A DNA stretch of 64,000 nt from Bacteroidetes bacterium B1(2017) (GCA_002256395.1 NKJG01000001.1:310001-374000), one strand, 5' to 3'. Numbered from the stretch's first letter, positions 18,229 to 27,459 are shown. Notes: generated by a model not told the origin, from the sequence alone. A program made the numbers and translations.

Positions 18229-18442
18229 TGGTTTCTATAGGTTTACTGTGAATACATTCTAAGGCAAATTGTTCGTCTTCTGGTTTGCACAAAACACTTG
18301 CTTCTCCTGTAATAAAATTAATTAAGCTACTATCTACTTGGTTCATAACCACAGCCTCAACACCTTGATCCAGCAACATGGCTTTTACCATTTCGGCCTC
18401 AATCCTGTTGGTTGATTTAAACACCTTTTTCCAAGAATCCAT
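18221..18442 (-). CDS. DUF2007 small protein
   Basis: The 73-residue protein matches the DUF2007 type (putative signal-transducing protein): a ferredoxin-like fold with FKSTNRIEAEMVKAMLLDQGVEAVVMNQ and VLCKPEDEQFALECI. The gene before cdsA in many Bacteroidota is of this type. It overlaps cdsA by 8 bp. The function is unknown. Confidence 0.8.
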   Translation of the reverse strand: MDSWKKVFKSTNRIEAEMVKAMLLDQGVEAVVMNQVDSSLINFITGEASVLCKPEDEQFALECIHSKPIETNE

Positions 18443-18540
18443 AGGTTTTTCTATTAGTTAAGCACAAAGGTGCTTTGCATTTTGCAAATTGCCTTATAAA
18501 AAATATCAACTAAGATGTGTATTAGTTCAGTTAAGAGGAA

Positions 18541-19488
18541 TTAGGACTCCAAAACAGTATTTTTATTTAAGGAACTATACCAGCTTGTAAAATAAAAAAG
18601 CATCACCGTTGAAAGCAAAGAAGCCAAAACAAAATACCATTCAAACTGATAGCTTTCATCAAAAATGGCAAAGCCACTCAGGTTGCTTGCATAATACGCC
18701 ATGACCACCGCCAGGCCATTATTAACAAAATGAGCTACTATTGGAACCCAAATAGAGGAGGTTTGAAAATATAAAAATCCTAAAACTACGCCTAATGCAA
18801 AGCGTGGTAAAAAGCCATAGAACTGCCCATGGAAGCCACTAAAAACCAAAGCAGAGACAATTATAGCAGCCCAAGCCGAATTAAATTTAAGCTGCGTATA
18901 TTTTTGCAATACCCCTCTAAAAAAGAATTCCTCACACACGGCTGGAACCAAGGCAACCACAAATAAATTGAGGAGTAACATGGGAATAGAATCTGCCGCC
19001 ACAAAAATTTTGGTAAGCACTCCTGCCTGATTTTCCATGGTGCGTATGCTCATTTCTAAATCTTTAAAATCGGCCGGAAAACTTAGCAATTGGTTTATTT
19101 GATAGAACCAAGAAATTAGTGGAACTGTAATAAAAACAAACAATAAGGAGACTCCAATTGACCAAAACTTAGGTTTTACGGCATATCCTATTAAGGTATT
19201 TGCATGCAGTGAAACTACGCGTGGAAAAAGCAAAGAGGGAATTAAAAACATACCAAAGCCGCCACCTAGGGTCTGAACCAATTTTAGGGAAGCAATGAGT
19301 TGAACATCCTCCTTTTTAATATTATTTAGGTTCAATTGGCTAATATCTATGCCATAAATTAGGGTACATAAATAGTTCGATACCAATACCCCTATCCCTC
19401 CAAATACCAGTACCATTCCAATCAAAATTAGAATCTTACCAATGTAAGAAAACCAAGGCATTCCATTTTCGTCACCAAATCTTTCCAT
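18541..19488 (-). CDS. CPBP-family intramembrane glutamic protease (Abi/Rce1-like)
   Basis: The 315-residue membrane protein has seven to eight helices. The catalytic motifs are present in order: EEFFFRG (about residue 190, EExxxR), FSGFHGQFYGFLPRF (FxxxH) and HFVNNG (HxxxN). In other bacteria such enzymes act on prenylated or membrane-embedded substrates and some confer bacteriocin immunity; no bacteriocin gene is near. It is divergent from dusB across 37 bp and upstream of the DUF2007-cdsA pair. Confidence 0.88.
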   Translation of the reverse strand: MERFGDENGMPWFSYIGKILILIGMVLVFGGIGVLVSNYLCTLIYGIDISQLNLNNIKKEDVQLIASLKLVQTLGGGFGMFLIPSLLFPRVVSLHANTLIGYAVKPKFWSIGVSLLFVFITVPLISWFYQINQLLSFPADFKDLEMSIRTMENQAGVLTKIFVAADSIPMLLLNLFVVALVPAVCEEFFFRGVLQKYTQLKFNSAWAAIIVSALVFSGFHGQFYGFLPRFALGVVLGFLYFQTSSIWVPIVAHFVNNGLAVVMAYYASNLSGFAIFDESYQFEWYFVLASLLSTVMLFYFTSWYSSLNKNTVLES

Positions 19489-19494
19489 TTTGAT

Positions 19495-19502
19495 TACTTT
19501 TG
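19495..19502 (+). promoter_or_regulatory. TAnnTTTG promoter element of dusB
   Basis: TACTTTTG lies in the 37-bp gap between divergent genes, giving a leader of roughly 15-20 nt for dusB. Confidence 0.5.
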
Positions 19503-19525
19503 CGCAATATATTAAAGTTTAGTAA

Positions 19526-20521
19526 GTGGCAAAAATTGGAACCATAGAATTAGGAGACTTTCCTCTCTTATTAGCTCCCATGGAAGATGTGAGCGACCCT
19601 CCTTTTAGGGCCGTGTGTAAGGCTAATGGAGCCGATATGATGTACACCGAATTTATTTCTTCGGAGGGTTTAATTAGAGATGCCGTTAAAAGCAAACAAA
19701 AGCTTGATATATTTGATTATGAGCGCCCTATAGGCATTCAAATATTTGGTGGCGACGAAGAAGCGATGGCTTTAGCTACTCAAATTGTAGATGTTGCCAA
19801 CCCCGATTTAGTAGATATTAACTTCGGTTGCCCAGTAAAAAAAGTAGTTTGTAAAGGTGCTGGAGCGGGCATTTTAAGAGATTTACCAAAAATGGTAAAA
19901 TTAACAGAAGCCGTGGTTCGCTCTACCAAATTACCGGTTACTGTTAAAACTCGCTTGGGCTGGGACGATGATAGCAAAAATGTAGAAGAAGTGGCGCAAC
20001 GCCTACAAGATGTAGGAATTCAAGCTTTAACGATACATGGCCGAACACGTGCTCAATTATACAAAGGCGAAGCTGATTGGACCTTGATTGCCGCCGTGAA
20101 AAATAATCCTAGAATAAGCATCCCAATTTTTGGAAATGGAGATATTGACTCGGCTGAAAAAGCCTTGGAATATAAAAATAGATATGGTGTAGATGGTATT
20201 ATGATTGGCCGCGCGGCAATTGGTTACCCTTGGATTTTTAAGGAAATTAAACATTTCTTAGAAACTGGTCAACACCTCGCCCCTCCTACTATTTCGCAAC
20301 GTATTGACGTATGTAAAACACATCTCGAAAAATCTGTATTATGGAAAGGCCCACGCGCCGGAATTTATGAAATGCGCCGCCACTATAGCCAATATTTTAA
20401 AGGCGTAGACCATTTTAAAGAGTTTAGAACCAAACTTGTTACCGCCGATAGTTTAGAAGAAATTTTGTTTATCCTTCAAGAAGTTGATAAGCACTACTTA
20501 CAAGTTGAGAGTTTAGTATAA
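19526..20521 (+). CDS. dusB: tRNA-dihydrouridine synthase
   Basis: The 331-residue flavoenzyme reduces uridines in tRNA D-loops. LAPMEDVSDPPFRAVC, the active-site region INFGCPVKKVVCKGAGAGILRD, KTRLGWDD and IHGRTRAQLYKGEADW all fit the Dus TIM barrel, with the helical RNA-binding tail after about 245. The start codon is GTG at 19526: an in-frame TAA sits immediately before it, and the next Met falls inside the conserved first strand. Its 3' end overlaps the convergent hydrolase gene by 9 bp. Confidence 0.95.
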   Translation: MAKIGTIELGDFPLLLAPMEDVSDPPFRAVCKANGADMMYTEFISSEGLIRDAVKSKQKLDIFDYERPIGIQIFGGDEEAMALATQIVDVANPDLVDINFGCPVKKVVCKGAGAGILRDLPKMVKLTEAVVRSTKLPVTVKTRLGWDDDSKNVEEVAQRLQDVGIQALTIHGRTRAQLYKGEADWTLIAAVKNNPRISIPIFGNGDIDSAEKALEYKNRYGVDGIMIGRAAIGYPWIFKEIKHFLETGQHLAPPTISQRIDVCKTHLEKSVLWKGPRAGIYEMRRHYSQYFKGVDHFKEFRTKLVTADSLEEILFILQEVDKHYLQVESLV

Positions 20522-21820
20522 AACAAAGCGGACCATTCTATTTATTACCTCCTCGGGCACGTTTCCAGGACTTTCATACTCTTCGGGTTTTGATTTGCCC
20601 TTACCTTCAAGCCCCAAATGGTTTAATACTGGATATACTTCAAAGTCTGCTTGGGTATTGGCTTTTAAGGCTTGCTTCCATTTTTCTAATTCACTTGGTG
20701 GCACTTGGTAATCTCTTCCACCTTGTATAAACAATACCTTCTTTTGGTTTAGGTTCAAACTTAATTTTTGCGGACTATTTTGATTTAGATACATTAAATA
20801 GGCAGCCGAAATACCTAATGGCAATGAATCTGTTGGCGAATTTTCATTTAACTTAGTTTGAGCATAAATGGCCTGATGTTTAATTGGTTCAAAAGAAGCC
20901 TGATCCTTTTTTGGAGCCATACTTTGTAGGTAAACCAATTGGTCATAAATCATGGGAGCCATTTCTGAATAGGCAGCGGCAAAGCCAATATAACCTGCTA
21001 TTCCCTTTATATTTTTTTCAAAATAGGGCATTAAATAACCACCCTCGCTATGACCTAAAATATAGATTCGAGTACTATCAATATCTGGATTTTTCTTTAG
21101 CATTTGAACAGCCAATTGTAAATCTAACAGATACTCTTCCTTAACTGTTGCATTTTTATTTTTGGCTATTTCGGCCCCATAGGTTTTGGTTCGTTTATCG
21201 TATCTAAAGGCTGCAACACCTTTGCTAGCAAGGCCCCAAGCTATGTCTTTATAAACTCTGTTTGGCCCCATTGTTAAATCTTTATCAGTGGGGCCACTAC
21301 CTGCAACAATAATTACCACCGGAAATGGTTTGCCTCTATTTGGTAAGGTTAACATACCTTCTACTGGATACGTTGGATCGGCCAACGTTTTTTTGTTTTC
21401 ATAAAACCTAGAGGCATCTATATAAGCTGCTGGTATATGTTGCGGATTTGCCGCTTCAAGATACATTCCACTAATTAAGGCTTGCTTATTAAACACTAAT
21501 TTTAAAGCTATTTTTTGCTTCTCAAATTGTATGGGTGTCACACTAATAAACAAACTATCGCGGTCGGTAATTTTGGGCTCACCCACTTCCTTTACCGCTC
21601 CCATGCGCATTTCTAACACATCCCAAAAACCCTGCAACTTTTCTACATCCAACACGCGCTTCATATCCTTATCCATTCTATTATAAACGGTTTCGAACTT
21701 AGCTTGGCGAAATAAATAAATAGTTTCTTTGGCTTTAGCCGACACATCAAATGGAGCTTGAGCCTGGGCGCTTATACCCATACATAAAACCAGTAAAATC
21801 AAAACTAATTTTGCCTTCAT
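20513..21820 (-). CDS. Exported alpha/beta hydrolase with DUF3887 domain (active-site intact)
   Basis: The 435-residue protein starts MKAKLVLILLVLC with a signal peptide (1-20). The N-terminal DUF3887-type domain (about 25-125, YNRMDKDMKRVL) is followed by an alpha/beta hydrolase with nucleophile elbow GHSEGG (about 257), acid GGRDYQVPPSE and His in LNHLGLEG, so the triad looks complete. It is the second member of a tandem pair with the gene at 21873. The start at 21895 would overlap that neighbour and lacks a good signal peptide, so 21820 is preferred. Confidence 0.85.
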   Translation of the reverse strand: MKAKLVLILLVLCMGISAQAQAPFDVSAKAKETIYLFRQAKFETVYNRMDKDMKRVLDVEKLQGFWDVLEMRMGAVKEVGEPKITDRDSLFISVTPIQFEKQKIALKLVFNKQALISGMYLEAANPQHIPAAYIDASRFYENKKTLADPTYPVEGMLTLPNRGKPFPVVIIVAGSGPTDKDLTMGPNRVYKDIAWGLASKGVAAFRYDKRTKTYGAEIAKNKNATVKEEYLLDLQLAVQMLKKNPDIDSTRIYILGHSEGGYLMPYFEKNIKGIAGYIGFAAAYSEMAPMIYDQLVYLQSMAPKKDQASFEPIKHQAIYAQTKLNENSPTDSLPLGISAAYLMYLNQNSPQKLSLNLNQKKVLFIQGGRDYQVPPSELEKWKQALKANTQADFEVYPVLNHLGLEGKGKSKPEEYESPGNVPEEVINRMVRFVLY

Positions 21821-21872
21821 ATGGGCGCAAGATAAGTAGAATATAGAAATGCAAGCGGGCAAATAAATGAAC

Positions 21873-23186
21873 TTAATAAAGCACAAAACTGGCAATTTGA
21901 AGCAGAATATCTAAGGGAACATTGCCCGGTTTCTCGTATTCACTTGGCAAACTCACACCCTCTCCTTCAATTCCAATATGATTGAGTTTTGGATAATTAA
22001 TAAAAGTCCAATTCTGCGTTGAGGTAGTACCCGCAGCACTCTTCCAGCTTTCTAACTCAGCAGGTGGCACTTCAAAATCGCGCCCACCTTGTATAAATAA
22101 AACTCGTTTAGCCAGTAGGTTCGAACCAATTTTTGCTGGAGAATTTTCATTGAGTGATGCCAATAAAGAACTCGAAAATCCATCTGGAAAAGAATCTAAT
22201 TTACTCTTCACCAAAAGTGGATTTACCGCATTTTGTGCTTTCTTCACTTGTGCCTCGTAATACACCTTCTCTACTGCGGGCGCCTTTGCCTGTAAGTATT
22301 TGGCCTGAGCCAAAAGCAATTCGGGATAAGTAGAATAAGGAGCTGAGAAACCAATATAGCCTTGAACGCCTTTCAAATTTTTCTCGAAATAAGGAAGTAA
22401 ATACCCACCCAAACCATGACCTAAAATAAAGATATGATTGCTATCTATTTCGTGCACAGTTTTAAGTTGTTGAAGGATAAATTGAAGGTCGTTTAAATAT
22501 TCTTCTTTAAGGCTAGCATTCTTTTGAGCAGCCATTTCTTTTGGATATGAAAACCTTCTTCTATCGTATCTAAAAACGGCTACGCCATTATCTGCCAAGC
22601 CCCAAGCTAGGTCTTTATACATTTTGCTTGAACCAATGCTTAAATCTTTATCTGTATTACCAGCATCGCCAACAATAATGACCAAAGGAAATGGAATGCC
22701 TTTTTTAGGAACAGTTAGAATTCCACTTAAGGGGAAATTTGGTCGAGCCAAGGTTTTCTTATACTCATAAAACGAATAGGGATTTATATAATCTGGATGC
22801 TGGTACTGCGGATTAGGTGCGGCAACAAACAACCCACATATTTCGCCTTTAGCATTAAACACCACCTTTAAACCAATTTTTTTGCGCTCATATTCTATGG
22901 GTGTAATGCTAATAATAAGTTTATCCTTACTTGTAATACTTGGTTCGGCCACCGAAATAATTTGGCCATTACTCATTTCCAAAACATCCCAAAAACCCAT
23001 CAGCTTTTCTTCGTCCATCATGCGCTTCATCAAAGGATCCATGCGGTTGTAGATGGTTTCGAACTTACCGTGTCGTAGCAAAAAAACAGTTTCTTTTGCC
23101 TTAAAGCGCGCATCGAAATTGGCTTGCGAAAAACCTGGCAGACACGTACAAAAAATAAAAATAAAAAGGTAGGCAACTTTTCGCAT
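21873..23186 (-). CDS. Alpha/beta hydrolase paralogue with nucleophile Ser replaced
   Basis: The 437-residue tandem paralogue of the downstream gene has the same layout: signal peptide, DUF3887-type domain (YNRMDPLMKRMMDEEKL) and alpha/beta hydrolase domain. The nucleophile elbow reads GHGLGG instead of GHSEGG, so the Ser is Gly. The acid (GGRDFEVPPAE) and His (LNHIGIEG) are kept. There is no frameshift and the frame is full length, so this is probably a selected pseudo-enzyme (binding or regulatory) rather than decay. It contains copy 3 of GGTTCGAACC. Confidence 0.85.
   Translation of the reverse strand: MRKVAYLFIFIFCTCLPGFSQANFDARFKAKETVFLLRHGKFETIYNRMDPLMKRMMDEEKLMGFWDVLEMSNGQIISVAEPSITSKDKLIISITPIEYERKKIGLKVVFNAKGEICGLFVAAPNPQYQHPDYINPYSFYEYKKTLARPNFPLSGILTVPKKGIPFPLVIIVGDAGNTDKDLSIGSSKMYKDLAWGLADNGVAVFRYDRRRFSYPKEMAAQKNASLKEEYLNDLQFILQQLKTVHEIDSNHIFILGHGLGGYLLPYFEKNLKGVQGYIGFSAPYSTYPELLLAQAKYLQAKAPAVEKVYYEAQVKKAQNAVNPLLVKSKLDSFPDGFSSSLLASLNENSPAKIGSNLLAKRVLFIQGGRDFEVPPAELESWKSAAGTTSTQNWTFINYPKLNHIGIEGEGVSLPSEYEKPGNVPLDILLQIASFVLY
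22118..22127. repeat. GGTTCGAACC palindrome, copy 3
   Basis: An exact copy, coding, read as Gly-Ser-Asn in the pseudo-hydrolase. Confidence 0.8.
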
Positions 23187-23243
23187 AGCGATGCCAAGAT
23201 ACCAATTTTAAAGAAATATGAAAACCAAGAAATGGAACCTAGT

Positions 23244-25031
23244 TTAGGCTACTAAATCCTCCACTAAAAGTTCACTTAGTCTATGTTCTTGCTGATCCAA
23301 GCTTTGCAACTCATTGGTATACGAAAGTTGAGTAAACAAATTACGGTAATAAGCAATTCCTTCTTGTAAGTTTTTCTCAAAGGTTTTTAAGTATGTAGCT
23401 CTTTGTTTGCTTAAAGGCTGTTCAGAATCTTGAATGGCTTCTTCAAAGAAGTTTAAGTACAACTCAAGCTCCTTAATAAACATGTGAGGTCTATCTGTTC
23501 TAGTAAGAATATTGCCTCTTCCATAAATATGATCTACCATTTCTGTTAAGGAAACCAAATGATCATAATAGGCCAAATTTGGACCAGGGCAAATAGAAAC
23601 GCTATCTTTATAATGCTTGGTTTCAATGCCATAATTCATAAGAGCGGCATTGGTTAAACCTACACATAAACATTCTTTAGCAGTGGCTAATTCAAACTGC
23701 TTTTGAAATTCTTTATCGCTTAAATCTTTTGTTTTTAAATCGGCCAAACGCAAGTGTTGGTATTGACGAGAAGCTGTACAAATTGGCTCCTCGGTATAGT
23801 CTTTATTTAATACCGAAAATTTCTTAGGACACGCACTACCAGGACGATTTTTTTGAATTAAAAATTCCTTTTCATTGGCCATGCTATTATCTCTAATATT
23901 ATTAAAACGCACGCCTAATGGAGAGTTATGACTTAGGTATAAATCTTTTTCTTTTGCCTCACACAGCTTGGTTAAAGTGGCATCATCAACGGTTGTAGCC
24001 TCTGGCACTAATAAGAAAGTAGAACCCCAACCTACAGAATCAAGAGTGTATTGCTCACGCAACATATCCTGCTCTTGAGCGGTTCCAACACCACCTTGCG
24101 CGGTAAACTTTTGTTCGAAAGCTTGAGCAGGAACTTCAATATTTTTCTCTTTCAAAGCCGCACTATACATTTCAAATAGAGTTTGTTTTAACTCCTCGCG
24201 GTGTTGTTTAAACTCTTCTAAAATTGGACCCATTAATAAGCCATCGGTAGCAAAAGCATGTCCGCCACAATTAAGGCCACTTTCCATTCTAAACTCACTT
24301 ACCCAAAGTCCTTTTTTTGCTAAAAACTTACCTTGAATTAAGGCCGAACGATAATCGCTAATTTTTAGAATAATTTGCTTTTTAAGTTCGCCTAAGGCAT
24401 TTGGATAAAAATCTTTGAACTGCTCAAAATAGCTATATAACCTTGGGTTCAAACCGGCAGAAAGCACCACCGATGATTCTAAATTGCTATTGGCAAAACC
24501 ACGTAAAGCCGCATGTGCATCATTAAATTCGGAAGGCAATTTTTCGGCTCCCGAAAAATTCTCACGATCCAATTTGGTCATGATATTAATATCAATAGAA
24601 CCTGCCTTAAGGTTTCTATTTACCCATTGGCGAACATCGTTAGTCATGCCAGCCACATTTAGCTTGGCATAAAAATCTTGTTTAAGGGTAGCGTAATCTG
24701 GCAAAAGTTGAATATACTTTTCTAGTTCACACCCTTTTTCCCAAGCGGCGTTTTTAAGGTTTTCAAATTTCAACTGCACTATTTCCTGAACCATGTTTAG
24801 GTAGGCAGTAATTCTTTTTGCTCTAAAATCTTCTACTTTGGCCGAAATTTCTTCGTAAGCCAAATTAAATTGTTGGCAGTAATAGGCTCTTAGTTGTTCC
24901 AAAAGAGTATCATCAACCATAGAGATTACCGAGGAAATTCCATAATGAGCTACTTTTATGGGCGAATCAATGGTAAAAGCAACACCCATTACTGGGATAT
25001 GGAAACTATGTTCTGAATAGGAGTTCGTCAT
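23244..25031 (-). CDS. Orphan 595-residue Cys-rich protein, FMN-oxidoreductase-like segments
   Basis: I cannot place this in a characterised family. It is cytoplasmic, with no signal or helices. It opens with PVMGVAFTIDSPIKVAHYGI, reminiscent of the first strand of nitronate monooxygenase/FMN-barrel proteins, and has GGVGTAQEQDML (about 313) and FLLVPEATTVDDATLTKL (about 339-356), then LSHNSPLGVRFNN (366-378). Cysteines at about 255, 401, 418, 454, 456 and 481 (GLNCGG, ACPKK, PICTAS, ECLC, ICPGP) could bind an Fe-S cluster or zinc. A flavin/Fe-S oxidoreductase is inference. It is monocistronic, downstream of the ald terminator. Confidence 0.6.
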   Translation of the reverse strand: MTNSYSEHSFHIPVMGVAFTIDSPIKVAHYGISSVISMVDDTLLEQLRAYYCQQFNLAYEEISAKVEDFRAKRITAYLNMVQEIVQLKFENLKNAAWEKGCELEKYIQLLPDYATLKQDFYAKLNVAGMTNDVRQWVNRNLKAGSIDINIMTKLDRENFSGAEKLPSEFNDAHAALRGFANSNLESSVVLSAGLNPRLYSYFEQFKDFYPNALGELKKQIILKISDYRSALIQGKFLAKKGLWVSEFRMESGLNCGGHAFATDGLLMGPILEEFKQHREELKQTLFEMYSAALKEKNIEVPAQAFEQKFTAQGGVGTAQEQDMLREQYTLDSVGWGSTFLLVPEATTVDDATLTKLCEAKEKDLYLSHNSPLGVRFNNIRDNSMANEKEFLIQKNRPGSACPKKFSVLNKDYTEEPICTASRQYQHLRLADLKTKDLSDKEFQKQFELATAKECLCVGLTNAALMNYGIETKHYKDSVSICPGPNLAYYDHLVSLTEMVDHIYGRGNILTRTDRPHMFIKELELYLNFFEEAIQDSEQPLSKQRATYLKTFEKNLQEGIAYYRNLFTQLSYTNELQSLDQQEHRLSELLVEDLVA

Positions 25032-25132
25032 TGTTTTAGGTGCGTGTTAATCCAACGAATTTATTGGTTTAGAGCACCTCAAATAATGACTTTGGTCACT
25101 TTTGCAAAAAGCACAACAAAATTTAGAAAACC

Positions 25133-25172
25133 TAAAAAACAAAAAAGCCCGCTAACAATACAGCTAGCGGGC
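25133..25172 (-). terminator. Terminator of ald
   Basis: The stem GCCCGCTA (25147-25154) pairs with TAGCGGGC (25165-25172), extended by A/T pairs. On the minus strand it is followed by a T-rich run. Confidence 0.85.
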
Positions 25173-25194
25173 TTTTAGTATACTTTATTGGTTC

Positions 25195-26307
25195 TTATAA
25201 TACTTCACTTACCTCGTGGTAAGGCAAGTTAAAGGCATCAGAAACACCTTTGTAAACCACTTTTCCTTGAACAACATTTAAACCTAAACGTAATTCTTCG
25301 TTATCGGCACACGCTTTTTTCCATCCTTTATTTGCCAATTGAAGGGCATAAGGTAAGGTTGCATTGGTTAAAGCCAAAGTTGAAGTGTAAGGCACTGCAC
25401 CTGGCATATTAGCCACACAGTAGTGAATAATACCATCTATTTCAAAGGTAGGATTCTCGTGAGTTGTAGGCTTACACGTTTCAATACATCCACCTTGATC
25501 TACTGCAACGTCTACCAAAACAGTACCTGGCTTCATTATTTTAAGCATATCGCGCGTAATTAAATGAGGAGCTTTAGCACCTGGGATTAATACCGCACCT
25601 ACAATTAAATCAGCTGTTTTTACTGCTTCGCGAATATTGTACTCGTTTGAGAATACCGTTTTAACGTTGGCAGGTAAAATATCATCTAACTCGCGTAAAC
25701 GAGGAATAGAAATATCCATAATGGTAACATCTGCAGCCATACCAGCAGCCATTTTAGCCGCTTGAATACCTACGATACCACCACCCAAAATTAATACTTG
25801 AGCTGGTTTCACACCCGGTACGCCACCAAGTAAAATACCTCTTCCACCCATTGGTTTCTCTAAGTATTTAGCACCTTCTTGAATACTCATTCTACCAGCA
25901 ACCTCACTCATAGGAACCAATAAAGGCAATGAGCGATCTTTCTTCTCTACTGTTTCGTAAGCCAAACAAATTGCTTTGCGTTCAATCATAGCAGTTGTTA
26001 GCGGCTCATAGCTAGCAAAGTGGAAATAGGTAAATAATAATTGATTTTCTTTGATTAATGGGTATTCAGAAGCAATTGGCTCCTTCACCTTAATAATCAT
26101 TTCGGCTTTGCCATACACATCTTCAATTGTAGGAAGAATAGTAGCACCAGCTTCAGTATATTCTACATCTGTAAAACCGCTACCAACACCGGCAGTAGCT
26201 TGCACAAACACTTGGTGACCCGCTTTAGCTAAGGCCGAAACACCTGCAGGAGTTAATCCTACGCGGTTTTCATTGTTTTTAATTTCTTTTGGAACGCCAA
26301 TAATCAT
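25195..26307 (-). CDS. ald: Alanine dehydrogenase
   Basis: The 370-residue NAD-dependent enzyme interconverts alanine and pyruvate plus ammonia. It shows MIIGVPKEIKNNENRVGLTPAGV, the catalytic-Lys region IIKVKEP, the His of the FHFAS segment and the Rossmann motif GGGIVGIQAAKMAAGMAADVTIMD, where the Asp indicates NAD. The start at 26307 gives the canonical N-terminus; the upstream in-frame Met at 26331 overlaps the promoter. A TTG-19-TAAGTTTG promoter lies directly upstream. It has its own terminator. Confidence 0.96.
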   Translation of the reverse strand: MIIGVPKEIKNNENRVGLTPAGVSALAKAGHQVFVQATAGVGSGFTDVEYTEAGATILPTIEDVYGKAEMIIKVKEPIASEYPLIKENQLLFTYFHFASYEPLTTAMIERKAICLAYETVEKKDRSLPLLVPMSEVAGRMSIQEGAKYLEKPMGGRGILLGGVPGVKPAQVLILGGGIVGIQAAKMAAGMAADVTIMDISIPRLRELDDILPANVKTVFSNEYNIREAVKTADLIVGAVLIPGAKAPHLITRDMLKIMKPGTVLVDVAVDQGGCIETCKPTTHENPTFEIDGIIHYCVANMPGAVPYTSTLALTNATLPYALQLANKGWKKACADNEELRLGLNVVQGKVVYKGVSDAFNLPYHEVSEVL

Positions 26308-26328
26308 AATTGTAAAAATTTGGGTGGG

Positions 26329-26358
26329 CAAACTTAGGATTTAAATATGAAATCGCAA
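26329..26358 (-). promoter_or_regulatory. ald promoter (TTG-N19-TAAGTTTG)
   Basis: On the minus strand the -33 TTG (26358-26356) and TAAGTTTG (26336-26329) are 19 bp apart, the classic Bacteroidota spacing. Their location shows that translation starts at 26307. Confidence 0.65.
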
Positions 26359-26396
26359 AAGTTAAATGCGTAATCTAATTGGGCCGAACCAAAGAC

Positions 26397-26804
26397 TCAA
26401 TTTGTGCAGGAATTTAGTTGGTTCAGAACCGTTGAATCGGCAATGGCAATTGGCTTGGCAGGAAATTTTTGCAATACATAAATGCAAATATTGGCAATAT
26501 CTGCCTTTGAAAGCCCAAGCGCAGCGGGCATTTGAAGAGTATACTCCTCATTATTAACCCGCATTTTACCTTTTTTTCCATTTACTATTATACAAGGTAA
26601 GTCATTGGCCGAATGCGTAAAATAATCTGAATTTTTAAGAGGCGGAATTAATTTAGCTAAACCACTGCCATCTTCTTGGTGACAATTAGCACAATGTGTT
26701 TTATACAATTGAGCACCCGCGCTAATTTGCTGCATGCTATGTAATTCGGGATCAGAGCAAGAGAATATCGTAAAACTTATAAGGACTAAAATAAGTACTC
26801 TCAT
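26397..26804 (-). CDS. Monohaem cytochrome c lipoprotein
   Basis: The 135-residue protein has a lipobox-like signal (FTIFSCSD, Cys16) and one haem c site CANCH (about 38-42) in the pattern AGAQLYKTHCANCHQEDGSGLAKLIPPL. The axial Met is probably in the YTLQMPAALG segment (about 91). It is a small c-type electron carrier anchored in the membrane, outside the cytoplasm. Its start overlaps the stop of the Sco gene by 4 bp (ATGA), so both are made from one transcript. Confidence 0.88.
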   Translation of the reverse strand: MRVLILVLISFTIFSCSDPELHSMQQISAGAQLYKTHCANCHQEDGSGLAKLIPPLKNSDYFTHSANDLPCIIVNGKKGKMRVNNEEYTLQMPAALGLSKADIANICIYVLQKFPAKPIAIADSTVLNQLNSCTN

Positions 26805-27430
26805 TTCTCCTCTTTTAAAATAAGTATGTCCTCCATTAAATGATCTACAGCCTTTTCTTCTGTACCATCATAAATACCTCTCACTCTACCTTTGCTATCA
26901 ACCAAAATAAAACCACCACTGTGCACAAAGCCACCTGGGGCAGTGCTATCGGGTAGGGCTGTTGAATAATAGCCTTTTTCTGCTAAGTCATACGTAGCTT
27001 CTCTATTGCCACGCAAAAACATCCAATGTTTTCCGTCTGAACCTAAGCGACTACAATAATCTTTTAATAATGCCAGCGTATCATACTCGGGGTCTATGGT
27101 ATGCGAGAGAATTAAAAAATTGGGATCAGTTTTAAATTTATCATACACCCGTATGAGCTGCTTTTTCATTACAGGGCAAATGGTTGGACAAGAAGTAAAA
27201 AAGAAATCGGCTATATAAATCTTGCCTTTTACATTTTCTTGAGTAACACTATCTCCATCTTGGTTTACAAAAGCAAAATTGGGCACAGTGGCGTAAAGTG
27301 TATCAATAACAGTCTTACCATCCACCACTTTTTCAATAGCACTTCTATTACCCATAATAGGTAAAGCATGATGTTCGTGGCAAGAACCAAGAAGTAATGA
27401 AAGGCCAATAAAAACAAAAAATCTATTCAT
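26801..27430 (-). CDS. SCO1/SenC-family lipoprotein
   Basis: The 209-residue protein has a lipobox (LLGSCHEHH) and a thioredoxin-like Sco domain. The copper site is visible: SCPTICPVMKKQL (CxxxC) and the distal His in GGFVHSGGFILVD. Sco proteins deliver copper to cytochrome oxidase CuA or act as thiol reductases. The start at 27430 is chosen because the signal peptide begins there; an upstream in-frame codon at 27493 gives an implausible N-terminus. It overlaps the cytochrome c gene by 4 bp and follows the 27545 lipoprotein gene after about 115 bp. Confidence 0.9.
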   Translation of the reverse strand: MNRFFVFIGLSLLLGSCHEHHALPIMGNRSAIEKVVDGKTVIDTLYATVPNFAFVNQDGDSVTQENVKGKIYIADFFFTSCPTICPVMKKQLIRVYDKFKTDPNFLILSHTIDPEYDTLALLKDYCSRLGSDGKHWMFLRGNREATYDLAEKGYYSTALPDSTAPGGFVHSGGFILVDSKGRVRGIYDGTEEKAVDHLMEDILILKEEK

Positions 27431-27449
27431 ACAATATCCAATCAAATTT

Positions 27450-27459
27450 GGTTCGAACC
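27450..27459. repeat. GGTTCGAACC palindrome, copy 4 (non-coding)
   Basis: An exact copy, 20 bp upstream of the Sco start. It is the only exact copy outside a gene. Confidence 0.8.
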
